Source: Pacificispira sp040217575 (GTDB lineage: Bacteria > Pseudomonadota > Alphaproteobacteria > UBA8366 > Aestuariispiraceae). Taken from it: a stretch of DNA of 64,000 nucleotides. Made by a program: the position numbers and the translations under genes. Below, piece by piece: positions 25,127 to 34,032 of this stretch; within the stretch, counting starts at the first letter, position 1, and every line of letters begins with the position of its first letter. The notes below the pieces were generated by a model. The model did not search any database. It had not been told where the DNA came from and saw only the letters and a program-made list of their open reading frames with translations. The stretch spans positions 248,001 to 312,000 of the forward strand of contig JAVJPW010000002.1 in the NCBI GenBank assembly GCA_040217575.1, given 5' to 3'.

Positions 25127-26173
25127 TCAGAAGGACAGCCAGTCCGCCGCGGCGCGGATATCGCCGACCACCCGCTCCGCCCGATTGCGCAGCATCGGGT
25201 TCAGCCATGGGCCCATGGCTTCCAGGTCCGTTTCCTCGATCACGCCGACATGGCGCAACAGGGCGGCCATCATCGTCTCTGACCCGCGGGTGGCGCCGTC
25301 ATCACATTTGAGCGCGATGCCCAGGCCGTATTCCGGCAACGCGGCGCAAAAGACCCCCTCCGCGCCGGTCTTGATGAAGGCCCGGTCGCCCAGGATCTTC
25401 ATGACTTCGGTGCAGAACCGGCCGGTGCCGGCAACCATGAACGGGTTCGCGAAGACCGCCTTCCTGATGCGCGTGACCGCCGCCGCCCGGTCCGCGGGCA
25501 GATCGACCGGGTCCGCCATCCGCGCGAACCCATAGGCCAGATTTTCCAGCGGAATCGGCCAGTTCGGCGCGGAACAGCCGTCGATCCCCGGCTCAACCCC
25601 GGACAGATCGCAGCCGCACATCTGTTCCATGGTGCCCAGCATGCGCTGCTGAACCGCATGGGTCGGTTTGGTATAGCCCTTGGTCTGTTGACCCAGTTTC
25701 CGGGCGACCGCCAGCATGCCCGAATGCTTGCCCGAACAATTGTTGTGAAGCTGGCCCGGCTCCTGGCCTGCGCGGGCCATGGCATAGGCCACCTCTTCCC
25801 GGTAAGGCCAGTGCGACCCGCATTCCAGGTCCGCTTCTGACAAGCCCTGTTTTTCCAGCATCGACGCGGCGGTGGCGGCATGTTCCGGCTCGCCGCTGTG
25901 GGACGCGCAGGCCAGCGCGACTTCCGCGTCGGAAAAGCCGAACTCGTCCGCCGCGCCGGATTCCACCAGCGGGATCGCCTGAATGCCCTTGATCGCGGAC
26001 CGCGGATAGGTCGGGCGTTTGATGTCGCCCCAGGAATCCTGGACGGTGCCCGCCACGTCGACAATGACGGCGCTGCCGCGATGGCGGCTTTCAACGACAC
26101 CGTTGCGGGTGACTTCCACCGTAAGGGGGTTTGCCTCCCCCCCGCCGGAAAGCGTTACGACATCATGGGGCAT
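25127..26173 (-). CDS. asparaginase of the AnsA-II / ReAV type (PF06089)
   Basis: A 348-residue protein of the asparaginase II family described from Rhizobium etli, unrelated in sequence to the E. coli enzymes; it is related in fold to beta-lactamase/glutaminase-like serine enzymes and uses a Ser-Lys pair. Motifs: RPTYPRSAIKGIQAIPLVES (Ser-x-x-Lys), CASHSGEPEHA, CGSHWPY, NNCSGKHSGML and DGCSAPNWPIPL. It hydrolyses L-asparagine to aspartate and ammonia. First gene of a two-gene unit with a methyltransferase; divergent from the TrmH-like gene, with the two starts 75 bases apart. Confidence 0.9.
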   Translation of the reverse strand: MPHDVVTLSGGGEANPLTVEVTRNGVVESRHRGSAVIVDVAGTVQDSWGDIKRPTYPRSAIKGIQAIPLVESGAADEFGFSDAEVALACASHSGEPEHAATAASMLEKQGLSEADLECGSHWPYREEVAYAMARAGQEPGQLHNNCSGKHSGMLAVARKLGQQTKGYTKPTHAVQQRMLGTMEQMCGCDLSGVEPGIDGCSAPNWPIPLENLAYGFARMADPVDLPADRAAAVTRIRKAVFANPFMVAGTGRFCTEVMKILGDRAFIKTGAEGVFCAALPEYGLGIALKCDDGATRGSETMMAALLRHVGVIEETDLEAMGPWLNPMLRNRAERVVGDIRAAADWLSF

Positions 26174-26248
26174 GGCCGCGCCAATCCGTGTTATTGTTGT
26201 TATGGCAAAAACTTGCCTTGCGTCAGGGCATTGTGCAACCTCGCGGCC

Positions 26249-26821
26249 ATGACGAAATCACGCGGATATTTCGGGCTTGGGGTGGAGGGAATCTCCAAAC
26301 CGATGAATGCGGGCAGCCTGTTCCGCACGGCGCACGCGTTCGGCGCACAGTTCGTCTTTTCCGTCGAACCCTATGTCGATATGCGCGGAATCCGGAATTC
26401 GGACACCTCACGCACGGCGGACCATATCCCCTATTACCAATGGGACCGGCCGGACGATATGGAGCTGCCCAAAGGGTGCCAACTGGTCGGGATCGAACTG
26501 CTGGAAGACGCGGTCGCGCTGCCGTCCTTCCGCCATCCGGAACGCGCGGCCTATGTGCTTGGGTCCGAACGCGGGTCCCTGTCGGACGCAATGGTCGAAC
26601 GGTGCGACCATGTGATCCAGATTCCGCTGGCTTTCTGCATCAATGTCGGCATCGCCGGCGCCATCGTCCTCTACGACCGGATGTTGAGCCGCGGCCGTTT
26701 TGCCGAACGGCCGGTCAAGGCCGGCGGCCCGACCGAAGCGCTTCAGCCCCATGTGCATGGCGCACAGAAGTTCCGTACGGACAAAGACGCCAGAAAAGCG
26801 GCGAGGAAGATTAGCGAATGA
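26249..26821 (+). CDS. SpoU/TrmH-family RNA methyltransferase
   Basis: A 190-residue SPOUT methyltransferase acting on tRNA or rRNA 2'-O-ribose. The knot motifs are NAGSLFRTAHAFGA near residue 20 (motif 1, with the Arg), YVLGSERGSL near residue 98 (motif 2) and IPLAFCINVGIAGAIVLYD near residue 124 (motif 3); in motif 3 the usual Ser-Leu-Asn-Val reads Cys-Ile-Asn-Val. There is no N-terminal extra domain. The start ATG 26249 is the first Met before the fold. The last 11 bases overlap the end of the convergent TPR gene. Confidence 0.88.
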   Translation: MTKSRGYFGLGVEGISKPMNAGSLFRTAHAFGAQFVFSVEPYVDMRGIRNSDTSRTADHIPYYQWDRPDDMELPKGCQLVGIELLEDAVALPSFRHPERAAYVLGSERGSLSDAMVERCDHVIQIPLAFCINVGIAGAIVLYDRMLSRGRFAERPVKAGGPTEALQPHVHGAQKFRTDKDARKAARKISE

Positions 26822-27857
26822 GCATATCGAGGAGCAAATCGCCAACCTCACAACCGGTTCGTAAACAAACTTGAAGGGACTCGCGTGTCTCGTCGTTAAA
26901 TTGTCCGTCAACCAGGCCTTCAAAAAACCCTTCATTCATTAGCCATTGCTGCAGGTTTCTTGCTGAGTCGGGAACAAGCCGCATTAAGGCCTCAAACTCT
27001 CTTACAGTGTCTAATTCTCGCCCTGCTAAAGCGTAGGCAATCGCAAGTATCGCTCGCCGATTTGGATCGTGGCTATCAACGCTTACGCCATTAAGTATTT
27101 CAATAGCCCTTTGTGGGTCACGTAAATCAGGCAAAACGATTAGCGTTAGCGCAAGATTGATCTGTAATTCGCCAGGCTGGTCGCTGAGCGATATGGCGGT
27201 TTCAAAGTCTGACTTGGCGGCATGAAACTCCCGAAGGTTTAAGAACGCCATTCCACGATTGTTTAGAGAGTCCACATCTGTCGAATCAAGACGGAGCACC
27301 TCGTTAAAGTCATTAACCGCCGCCCCGAAACGTCCGAATCTGAGGTATGTGGTGCCGCGGTTTCGGTAAAAAGTCGGGTTGGTTGGATCCAAACGCACTG
27401 CTTCGTTGTAATCACGGATGGCCTTTGACAGATCCCCGGAGTCTGCATGCACTATCGCCCGGTTTGAAAAGAGCGATGGATCTGACGGATTAAGTCGAAT
27501 CGCCTCATCAAGATCGTTTATCGCAAATTCAAGGTTCGACATCTCGTAGTGGAGTGTCGCTCGCACATGATAGAGTAGCGGATTTCTCGGATTGAGTGCT
27601 ATCGCTTCGTCAAAATCGAGTAGTGCCTCATCCAACCTGCCGAGCGACTGATATGCGCCGCCCCTATTCAGAAAGATGGTCCATCCGACTTGGTCCAGGG
27701 CAGCACCGGGAACGCTGCCAGACTCTAACATCCATGTACACGAAGCAAGTTGATACAACGGGCGGCCATTCGAACATCTGTCCGAATGCCACTCGGCATT
27801 TTGGGCAACAGCGTTCACGGGCCAGAGCAGCAAAATGAAAAGCGCCTGAAGTCGCAT
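26811..27857 (-). CDS. exported TPR-repeat protein with a peptidoglycan-binding-like end
   Basis: A 348-residue protein with a signal peptide (MRLQALFILLLWPVNAVAQN, likely cut after AQ or VA). Residues about 58-250 form five to six tetratricopeptide repeats (for example YQSLGRLDEALLDFDEAIAL and HADSGDLSKAIRDYNEAV). The C terminus (EGFFEGLVDGQFNDETRESL) resembles the PG-binding-1 motif. G+C is about 50 %, clearly below its neighbours, and codon use is less biased, which suggests acquisition. It overlaps the 3' end of the TrmH-like gene by 11 bases. TPR proteins of this kind are scaffolds; partner unknown. Confidence 0.8.
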   Translation of the reverse strand: MRLQALFILLLWPVNAVAQNAEWHSDRCSNGRPLYQLASCTWMLESGSVPGAALDQVGWTIFLNRGGAYQSLGRLDEALLDFDEAIALNPRNPLLYHVRATLHYEMSNLEFAINDLDEAIRLNPSDPSLFSNRAIVHADSGDLSKAIRDYNEAVRLDPTNPTFYRNRGTTYLRFGRFGAAVNDFNEVLRLDSTDVDSLNNRGMAFLNLREFHAAKSDFETAISLSDQPGELQINLALTLIVLPDLRDPQRAIEILNGVSVDSHDPNRRAILAIAYALAGRELDTVREFEALMRLVPDSARNLQQWLMNEGFFEGLVDGQFNDETRESLQVCLRTGCEVGDLLLDMLIR

Positions 27858-28077
27858 ATATGCCCTTTTTCAACCTTTGCGAGACTATCGTAAGGATGCC
27901 GCGAATTAAACCTTTAATACTTCGGTTCGGCAAAGGCCAAAAACGCCCCCGGATTTCCCATAATAACCGCCATGCTGCCTTATTTCCGCCCCGATCCGGC
28001 GATTTATGGCAGACTGTACAGGTTCGGATCCCCGGTTGGGCCGGACAGACGCGTTTGTTCGAAGGAGAGTTCAAGAC

Positions 28078-28788
28078 ATGGCTCAGCAGATCGCCCTGGT
28101 CGATGACGACCGGAACATCCTGACATCGGTATCCATCGCGCTGGAAGCGGAAGGGTTCAAGGTCGCAACCTACCCGGACGGCGAATCCGCGCTGCGCGGC
28201 CTTACGGCCCGGCCGGTGGACCTGGCGGTGCTGGACATCAAGATGCCGCGCATGGATGGAATGGAACTTCTGCAGAAACTGCGGCAAAGCTCGGAAGTGC
28301 CGGTGATCTTCCTGACCTCCAAAGATGATGAGGTGGATGAGCTTCTGGGCCTGCGCATGGGCGCGGACGATTACATCAAGAAACCGTTCTCCCAGCGGCT
28401 GCTGGTGGAACGCATCCGCGCCCTGTTGCGGCGCGCGGAGCTGGAACAGCGCACGGCCGAAGGCGGCACCGCCAAAAGCCAGGGCGCGTTTACCCGTGGC
28501 GACCTGGTGATGGATGGCGACCGCCACCTGTGCACCTGGAAGGGGGAGCCGGTCCGGTTGACCGTCACCGAATTCCTGCTGTTGAAGGCGCTGGCCCAGC
28601 GGCCCGGCATGGTAAAGAACCGCGACCAGCTGATGGACGCCGCCTATGGCGAGAACATCTACGTGGACGACCGCACGATCGACAGCCATATCAAGCGCCT
28701 GCGCAAGAAGCTGCGGAATGTCGACACCGAATTCGATTGCATCGAAACGCTGTATGGCGTCGGCTATCGCTATAAGGAAGACGCGTAA
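28078..28788 (+). CDS. chvI: ChvI/ExoS-type response regulator
   Basis: A 236-residue OmpR-family regulator: receiver with DDD near residue 10, phospho-acceptor Asp53 in LDIKMPRMDG and KKPFSQRLLVERIRALLRR, then a winged-helix DNA-binding domain with LTVTEFLLLKALAQRPG, and VDDRTIDSHIKRLRKKLR. The sequence is of the ChvI type, which controls envelope, acid and host-related genes in alphaproteobacteria. AAGGAGAG precedes ATG 28078. The cognate kinase chvG starts 63 bases downstream. Confidence 0.95.
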   Translation: MAQQIALVDDDRNILTSVSIALEAEGFKVATYPDGESALRGLTARPVDLAVLDIKMPRMDGMELLQKLRQSSEVPVIFLTSKDDEVDELLGLRMGADDYIKKPFSQRLLVERIRALLRRAELEQRTAEGGTAKSQGAFTRGDLVMDGDRHLCTWKGEPVRLTVTEFLLLKALAQRPGMVKNRDQLMDAAYGENIYVDDRTIDSHIKRLRKKLRNVDTEFDCIETLYGVGYRYKEDA

Positions 28789-28851
28789 CATTCCTTTGCC
28801 CCGCGCAGGCTGGACAAAAACGAAAGCGCAATCCCAAGGGGGGATGTGCCC

Positions 28852-30615
28852 TTGAACAGGCTGAGCGCCGACCAGCGCGACAGATATTCCGAACCGTCGA
28901 CGGCGAAGAAGGCATCGTCCGTCGAGGCGAAGATCGAACCGACCCTGGCCGCGCAACCAAAGAAGAAGCGCGCCGACCGGCGGTCGGATGCCATGCGCCG
29001 ACTGCGCCGCCGTCAGCGTCTGTCGCCGATTACCCGCAAGATCCTGCTGGTCAACCTTCTGGCGCTTCTGATCCCCATCGTCGGCATGCTGTATCTGGGC
29101 CCCTATCGCGACAGCCTGATCCAGCAGGAGCTGGAGGCCCTTAAAGAACAGGGGGAGATTTTTTCCGGCGCACTGGGCGAAGGCGCGATCGGCCTTCTGG
29201 AAAACGGGCAGGAAGTGCTGAACATCGTCCCGGCCCGGGATCTGGTCCGTCGCCTGTCCGCAGCAAGCGAGGTCCGCGCGCGGTTCTTCCTGGCCGACGG
29301 GTCGCTGGCGGTGGACAGCCGCCTGTTGGGTGACGGCAGCGCGGACATTCTGGTCGAAGAACTGGAAGCCCCGGTTCTGGAAGAACCCACGGTGCCGGTC
29401 AAACCGGTGCTGAACTGGATCGACCGGCTGTCCCACTGGGTCGACAGCCACGAATACCCGATCTATTCGGACCATCTGAACCCGACCGTGTCGGACTATC
29501 CGGAAACGGTGACGGCGCTTTCAGGAGAATACGCGACCGCCGTCCGCCGGGACGACGAAAACAACCTGATCCTGAGCGTCGCCCTGCCGGTCCAGCGGTT
29601 CGTCCATGTCTTCGGGGCTCTGATGCTGTCGCGTGACGGCGCGCGCATCGAACAGGCGATGGCCGATGTGCGCCTGACGATCCTGATTGTCTTTGCCGGT
29701 GCGCTGGTGATCACGGTTCTGGTCTCCCTCTATTTCGCGGGCACCATCGCACGGCCGCTGCACCGGCTGGCGGATGCGGCGGAAAAGGTGCGCCATTCCG
29801 TGGGGCGAGAACCGGATACCATCCCCGACCTCAGTTACCGGTCGGACGAAATCGGCGACCTGTCGGGGGTTTTGCGGGAAATGACGGGCGCGCTGACCAG
29901 CCGGATCACGGCGATCGAACGGTTTGCCGCGGACGTCAGCCACGAAATCAAGAACCCTCTGACATCCCTGAAAAGCGCGATCGAGACCATCCAGCGGATC
30001 GAAAACGCCGACCATCAGCGCGAACTGCTGCGCATCGTGAAGGATGACGTGGAACGTCTGGACCGGCTGATCACGGATATTTCCGACGCGTCCAGGCTGG
30101 ATGCCGAACTGGGCCGGACCGAAGCAAACGACATCGACCTGGCGCGGATGATCGAAACGCTGGTGTCCATGCGCCGGACGGTCCGCGGCGAAGGGGACGC
30201 CGAAGGCGGCGTATCCGTGCGCCATGAAGTGGCCGGCGACGGCCCGTTTGTGGTCAAGGGAATGGAAAGCCGCCTGGTCCAGGTGCTGCAGAACCTGATC
30301 GACAACGCCGTCAGCTTCAGCCCGCCGGACGGCACAATCACACTTTCACTGGGCCGCGACGACGGCTGGGTCGTGGTTCGGTGCGAGGATGAAGGCCCCG
30401 GCCTGCCGGAAGGAAAGCTGGAAGCGATCTTCGACCGCTTTTATTCGGAACGCCCGCAGCATGAAAAATTCGGGGCCCATTCCGGGCTTGGTCTTTCGAT
30501 CTGCAAACAGATCATCGAAGCCCATGACGGTGCGATCCATGCCGAAAACCGGCGACCGCAAAACGGACGCCCGGGCGGGGCGCGGTTCGTGATCCGCCTG
30601 CCCGCCGCGGTCTGA
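28852..30615 (+). CDS. chvG: ChvG-type sensor histidine kinase
   Basis: A 587-residue membrane kinase: an N-terminal basic cytoplasmic stretch, TM1 near ILLVNLLALLIPIVGMLYLG, a periplasmic sensor of about 190 residues, TM2 near LTILIVFAGALVITVLVSLY, HAMP, HisKA with His364 in SHEIKNPLTSLK, and an ATPase domain with NLIDNAV, EDEGPGLP and SGLGLSICKQI. The start is uncertain: TTG 28852 has AAGGGGGGA seven bases upstream, while GTG 28846 is in the same frame but too close to it. In many relatives hprK and PTS genes follow chvG; here a convergent phbB follows instead. Confidence 0.93.
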   Translation: MNRLSADQRDRYSEPSTAKKASSVEAKIEPTLAAQPKKKRADRRSDAMRRLRRRQRLSPITRKILLVNLLALLIPIVGMLYLGPYRDSLIQQELEALKEQGEIFSGALGEGAIGLLENGQEVLNIVPARDLVRRLSAASEVRARFFLADGSLAVDSRLLGDGSADILVEELEAPVLEEPTVPVKPVLNWIDRLSHWVDSHEYPIYSDHLNPTVSDYPETVTALSGEYATAVRRDDENNLILSVALPVQRFVHVFGALMLSRDGARIEQAMADVRLTILIVFAGALVITVLVSLYFAGTIARPLHRLADAAEKVRHSVGREPDTIPDLSYRSDEIGDLSGVLREMTGALTSRITAIERFAADVSHEIKNPLTSLKSAIETIQRIENADHQRELLRIVKDDVERLDRLITDISDASRLDAELGRTEANDIDLARMIETLVSMRRTVRGEGDAEGGVSVRHEVAGDGPFVVKGMESRLVQVLQNLIDNAVSFSPPDGTITLSLGRDDGWVVVRCEDEGPGLPEGKLEAIFDRFYSERPQHEKFGAHSGLGLSICKQIIEAHDGAIHAENRRPQNGRPGGARFVIRLPAAV

Positions 30616-30625
30616 TCCGAAACGC

Positions 30626-31348
30626 CTAGTACATGTGCTGACCGCCGTTTATCGACAGGGTCGATCCGGTGGTGAAGCCGTTGTTTTCGTCCACCAGGAA
30701 CAGGACCGCGTTCGCGATCTCTTCCGCCTTGCCCAGGCGGCCGACGGGTATCGTCGCGATGATCTTCTGCAGGACCTCTTCAGGGACCGCGCGAACCATG
30801 TCGGTGTCGATATAGCCCGGAGCAATGGCGTTCACCGTGATGCCCAGCTTGGCATTTTCCTGTGCCAGCGCCTTCGTGAACCCGTGAATGCCGGACTTCG
30901 CGGCGGCGTAGTTCACCTGACCGTACTGGCCGGCCTGGCCGTTGATCGACCCGATATTGACGATCCGCCCGAACTTGCGCGCACGCATGCCTTCGATCAC
31001 CGCGCGCGAACAGTTGAAGCAGGACCCCAGGTTCGTATCGACCACTTTCTGCCACTGGTCGGCGGTCATCCGGTGCATCGTGCCGTCCCGGGTGATGCCG
31101 GCATTGTTGATCAGGACTTCGACCGGCCCCAGGTCGCTTTCGATCTGCTGCATGGCGGCCTGGACGGCATCGAAATCGGAGACATCGAATTTATAGACGG
31201 CAATGCCGGTTTCGTCCTTGAAGGCGTTTGCCTTTTCATCATTGCCCGCATAGTTCGCGGCGACCGTGTAACCGGCGGCCTTGAGGCCGGTGGAGATGGC
31301 GGCGCCGATACCACGTGTACCGCCGGTAACCAAAGCTACTTTACCCAT
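30626..31348 (-). CDS. phbB: acetoacetyl-CoA reductase
   Basis: A 240-residue short-chain dehydrogenase that reduces acetoacetyl-CoA to (R)-3-hydroxybutyryl-CoA for polyhydroxybutyrate. It has the NADPH motif VTGGTRGIGAAIS, NNAGITRD, the catalytic Ser of NIGSINGQAGQYGQVNYAAAK (Tyr-x-x-x-Lys) and the C-terminal SINGGQHMY of PhbB. Start ATG 31348 has GGAGG seven bases upstream. The thiolase phbA, usually adjacent, is not in the window. Confidence 0.94.
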   Translation of the reverse strand: MGKVALVTGGTRGIGAAISTGLKAAGYTVAANYAGNDEKANAFKDETGIAVYKFDVSDFDAVQAAMQQIESDLGPVEVLINNAGITRDGTMHRMTADQWQKVVDTNLGSCFNCSRAVIEGMRARKFGRIVNIGSINGQAGQYGQVNYAAAKSGIHGFTKALAQENAKLGITVNAIAPGYIDTDMVRAVPEEVLQKIIATIPVGRLGKAEEIANAVLFLVDENNGFTTGSTLSINGGQHMY

Positions 31349-31459
31349 GTCGTATCCTCCCAGGATGCTGTGATGCTCGATTATCATCGGCGACTTCCGG
31401 CCCGCCAATTGGCTGCGGTTCGTATCGCCGACATTTTTGGGCCGCAACGCGACGATGCG

Positions 31460-31873
31460 TCACGGGCCGGGTTGTCCCCTCCCCGATTCCGCGGATTTCC
31501 GCCTTAACTGCTTCAGCGTCAGCGACAGTTCGTCGCGTTCGAAACTCAGATCTTCCACTTCTGCGGGATCGTCCGTGCCCGCCAGGGTGGCCGTGATCTG
31601 GGACAGAACCTTGGACAGTTCGCGCACGACAATTTCCCGATCCGCGCCGCTCACGTCTTCCAGCACGACTTCCTGTTCCATCATCAGGTCGGCGAACGCC
31701 TGCGGGTCGCGCTTTCCCAGGTCGACCAGCTGTGCGTCCAGATCGACCCACAAATCCTCCCACCGCCGATACAACGCGCGAACGTCGGACGCGCCGCCGC
31801 GGGCTTTCAGCGATTCTTCCATACCGACCATCAGCCGCACGAACTGCCAGACATCCAGGGTGAGATCCGCCAA
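31460..31873 (-). CDS. conserved hypothetical protein, helical
   Basis: A 137-residue acidic, mostly helical protein (ERDELSLTLKQLRRKSAE at the end) with no signal peptide or membrane segment. I do not recognise the family. The start is TTG 31873 with GGAGG five bases upstream; there is no in-frame ATG in a better place. It lies upstream of phbB on the same strand with 111 bases between them, so co-transcription is possible. Confidence 0.65.
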   Translation of the reverse strand: MADLTLDVWQFVRLMVGMEESLKARGGASDVRALYRRWEDLWVDLDAQLVDLGKRDPQAFADLMMEQEVVLEDVSGADREIVVRELSKVLSQITATLAGTDDPAEVEDLSFERDELSLTLKQLRRKSAESGRGQPGP

Positions 31874-31977
31874 CTGTTCCTCCAGGGTCGGGCCAACATG
31901 CCCGTTCCTATGCTTTGGGTTACCGCCGATCAGCCTAACGCGGCACGGTGCGTTGGGGAAGGGCCACCGATCACCAA

Positions 31978-32007
31978 CCTCTGTTTAAAGCCGGCCTCTG
32001 TTTAAAG
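31978..32007. repeat. 13-base direct repeat
   Basis: CCTCTGTTTAAAG occurs twice (31978-31990 and 31995-32007) separated by CCGG. It lies in a 245-base gap between 31460-31873 and 32119, in which I saw no other gene. The nature of the repeat is unknown; it could be a transposon scar or a protein site. Confidence 0.5.
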
Positions 32008-32118
32008 GAAGCGTCAGGAAATAGTCCCCAATTCGTAACATAACGCAGGTAACTACCGCGATCAGACCGTTGGTTCCGTAACCCTCGGCAATATCGTTTC
32101 CAAAAAGGTGTTTTCGAA

Positions 32119-32334
32119 ATGCCCGCAGATGCAGACCAACTGACCGCCAGCGATCTGGATGCCGTCGACCTTCACGGAAACGATTTCGTGGATCTGATGG
32201 ACGAACTTCGCGGCGAAATGCAGATCGCGGTGGACTGGATTGACGGCGCTTTCGGTGAAATCGAAGCAGAAGCGGCAAAATTCGCGCCGATCCGCGCCCT
32301 GCGCATTGGCCTGTCCCGGATCTTCGGCAACTAA
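32119..32334 (+). CDS. small acidic hypothetical protein
   Basis: A 71-residue protein, strongly acidic in the first 50 residues, ending in a short basic segment (RALRIGLSRIFGN). No known motif. AAGGTG lies 10 to 15 bases before ATG 32119. It sits 40 bases upstream of the sulfatase-like gene on the same strand. Supported by codon use and ribosome site but not by any recognised family. Confidence 0.45.
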   Translation: MPADADQLTASDLDAVDLHGNDFVDLMDELRGEMQIAVDWIDGAFGEIEAEAAKFAPIRALRIGLSRIFGN

Positions 32335-32374
32335 GCCTATCGACAGGCCCGGGCGCCGGCCTTAGCGTGCGTCC

Positions 32375-33952
32375 ATGCCTGTCCGGAACATTCTTTTCAT
32401 AATGGCGGACCAGTTACGCGCCGATTGCTGGGGTGCGGGACTTACCGGTGCGCAGGCCCTGCCCGGCGCAAAGCTGGAAACCCCCAATCTGGAGGCGCTG
32501 GCCCGGCGCGGTACGGTCTTTACCCGGGCCTATTGCCCGGCGGCGATCTGCGGTCCGTCGCGCATGGCGTTCTATACCGGTCAGTTCGCATCGACCCACG
32601 GGTCGACCGTCAACACGGCCCCGTTGCAGGTTGGCACCAGGACGCTGGGCGATCGGCTGCGCGACAGGGGGGTGCGGGTTGGACTGGCCGGCAAGACGCA
32701 TATGCGGGCGGACACGGTCGGGATGGCCCGGCTTGGCCTGTCCGACATATCGGACCAGGGGGTTCTGGCCGCCGAATGCGGGTTCGAACCCTTCGCGCGG
32801 GACGACGGGCTGCATCCGCTGAAGAAAGCGGCGGACAAAGGCTACAATGCGTATCTTCGCGGCCTTGGATATGCGGCGGACAATCCCTGGCATGACTTCG
32901 CCAACAGTGCGCTGGGGCCGGATGGTGACATCCTGTCTGGCTGGTATCTGCGCAACGCCGACAAGGCGGCGCGTATTCCGGCTGAACACTCGGAAACCGC
33001 CTGGACGACCGACAGGGCGATCGACTTCATAACCGATGCCGGGGACACGCCCTGGTGCCTGCATGTCAGCTATATCAAACCGCACTGGCCCTATATTGCG
33101 CCTGAACCCTATTGCGGGTCGGTCGGTCCGGACGCGGTGTGGGCCGCGGCCCCGGTGCCGGAAAACCCGCACCCTGTACATCGTGCCTTCATGGACCACG
33201 GGGAATGCGTGGGTTTCCGGGAATCCGGCGCCCGCGAACGGGTGATCCCCACCTATCTTGCGCTGATCCGGGAAGTGGATACTCATGTCGGTCGCCTGAT
33301 GGCTTTTCTGAAGGACCGGAACCTCGACGGCGAAACCCTGGTCGTATTCACAAGCGACCATGGCGATTATCTGGGCGACCATGGACTGGGTGAAAAACAA
33401 CTGTTCCATGACCCGTCCGCCCGCATTCCGATGATCATATCCCATCCGGATCTGCACTCGGATGCCCCTATTGACCGGCCCGTCAACGGGGTCGACCTGC
33501 TGCCGACCTTTCTGGAAGCACTGGGCGCCGATCCGGACGAACCTTTGGACCTGGACGGCCGGTCGCTCATGCCGCTGTTGCGGGGCGAAGACCCATCACC
33601 GGGCCGGTTCGAAGAAACAGTATGTGAACTGGACTATGCAACCCGGACCGCCCGCCGTGCGCTTGGCATCGACCCGGCACGCGCCCGGGGCTGGATGGTT
33701 CGGGCAGGGCGCTGGAAATACATTCATTGGCTGGACCTGCCGCCGCAACTCTACGATCTGGAAGACGACCCGGCGGAAGGCACGGACCGCGCAGCGGACC
33801 CGACCTGTGCGGCCACCCTTCGGGACATGAAGGACCGGTTGACCGACCATCTGCTGCGGCGCCTGACACGCTGCAGCTTCACCCGGTCCGAGGTCGAATC
33901 GGAAACGGACGATTACTATTTCGGCGGCCGCATCAAAATGGGTGTCTGGTAG
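32375..33952 (+). CDS. sulfatase-family hydrolase
   Basis: A 525-residue alkaline-phosphatase-fold enzyme. The formylglycine signature C-x-P-S-R is Cys59 to Arg63 (ICGPSRM); the metal-binding MADQLRADCW is at residues 10-19 and TSDHGDYLGDHGLG carries the second Asp-His pair. VGLAGKTHM supplies the Lys and His of the active site. The C-terminal half resembles choline-sulfatase and phosphonate monoester hydrolase relatives, so sulfate ester or phosphonate ester hydrolysis is likely; no signal peptide is seen, which suggests a cytoplasmic enzyme. No sulfatase-maturating enzyme is adjacent. Confidence 0.88.
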   Translation: MPVRNILFIMADQLRADCWGAGLTGAQALPGAKLETPNLEALARRGTVFTRAYCPAAICGPSRMAFYTGQFASTHGSTVNTAPLQVGTRTLGDRLRDRGVRVGLAGKTHMRADTVGMARLGLSDISDQGVLAAECGFEPFARDDGLHPLKKAADKGYNAYLRGLGYAADNPWHDFANSALGPDGDILSGWYLRNADKAARIPAEHSETAWTTDRAIDFITDAGDTPWCLHVSYIKPHWPYIAPEPYCGSVGPDAVWAAAPVPENPHPVHRAFMDHGECVGFRESGARERVIPTYLALIREVDTHVGRLMAFLKDRNLDGETLVVFTSDHGDYLGDHGLGEKQLFHDPSARIPMIISHPDLHSDAPIDRPVNGVDLLPTFLEALGADPDEPLDLDGRSLMPLLRGEDPSPGRFEETVCELDYATRTARRALGIDPARARGWMVRAGRWKYIHWLDLPPQLYDLEDDPAEGTDRAADPTCAATLRDMKDRLTDHLLRRLTRCSFTRSEVESETDDYYFGGRIKMGVW

Positions 33953-34032
33953 GGCAATCGTGCCGAAAGGTCGAAGATGATGTGCCCATCCGCGGCGTTT
34001 CGCGGGCCGGGCAAAACCATTATCTGCTCACC

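Noticed and set aside
27664..29475. Minus-strand open frame of about 600 codons
   Set aside because: Antisense of chvI-chvG, which are recognised in full on the plus strand.
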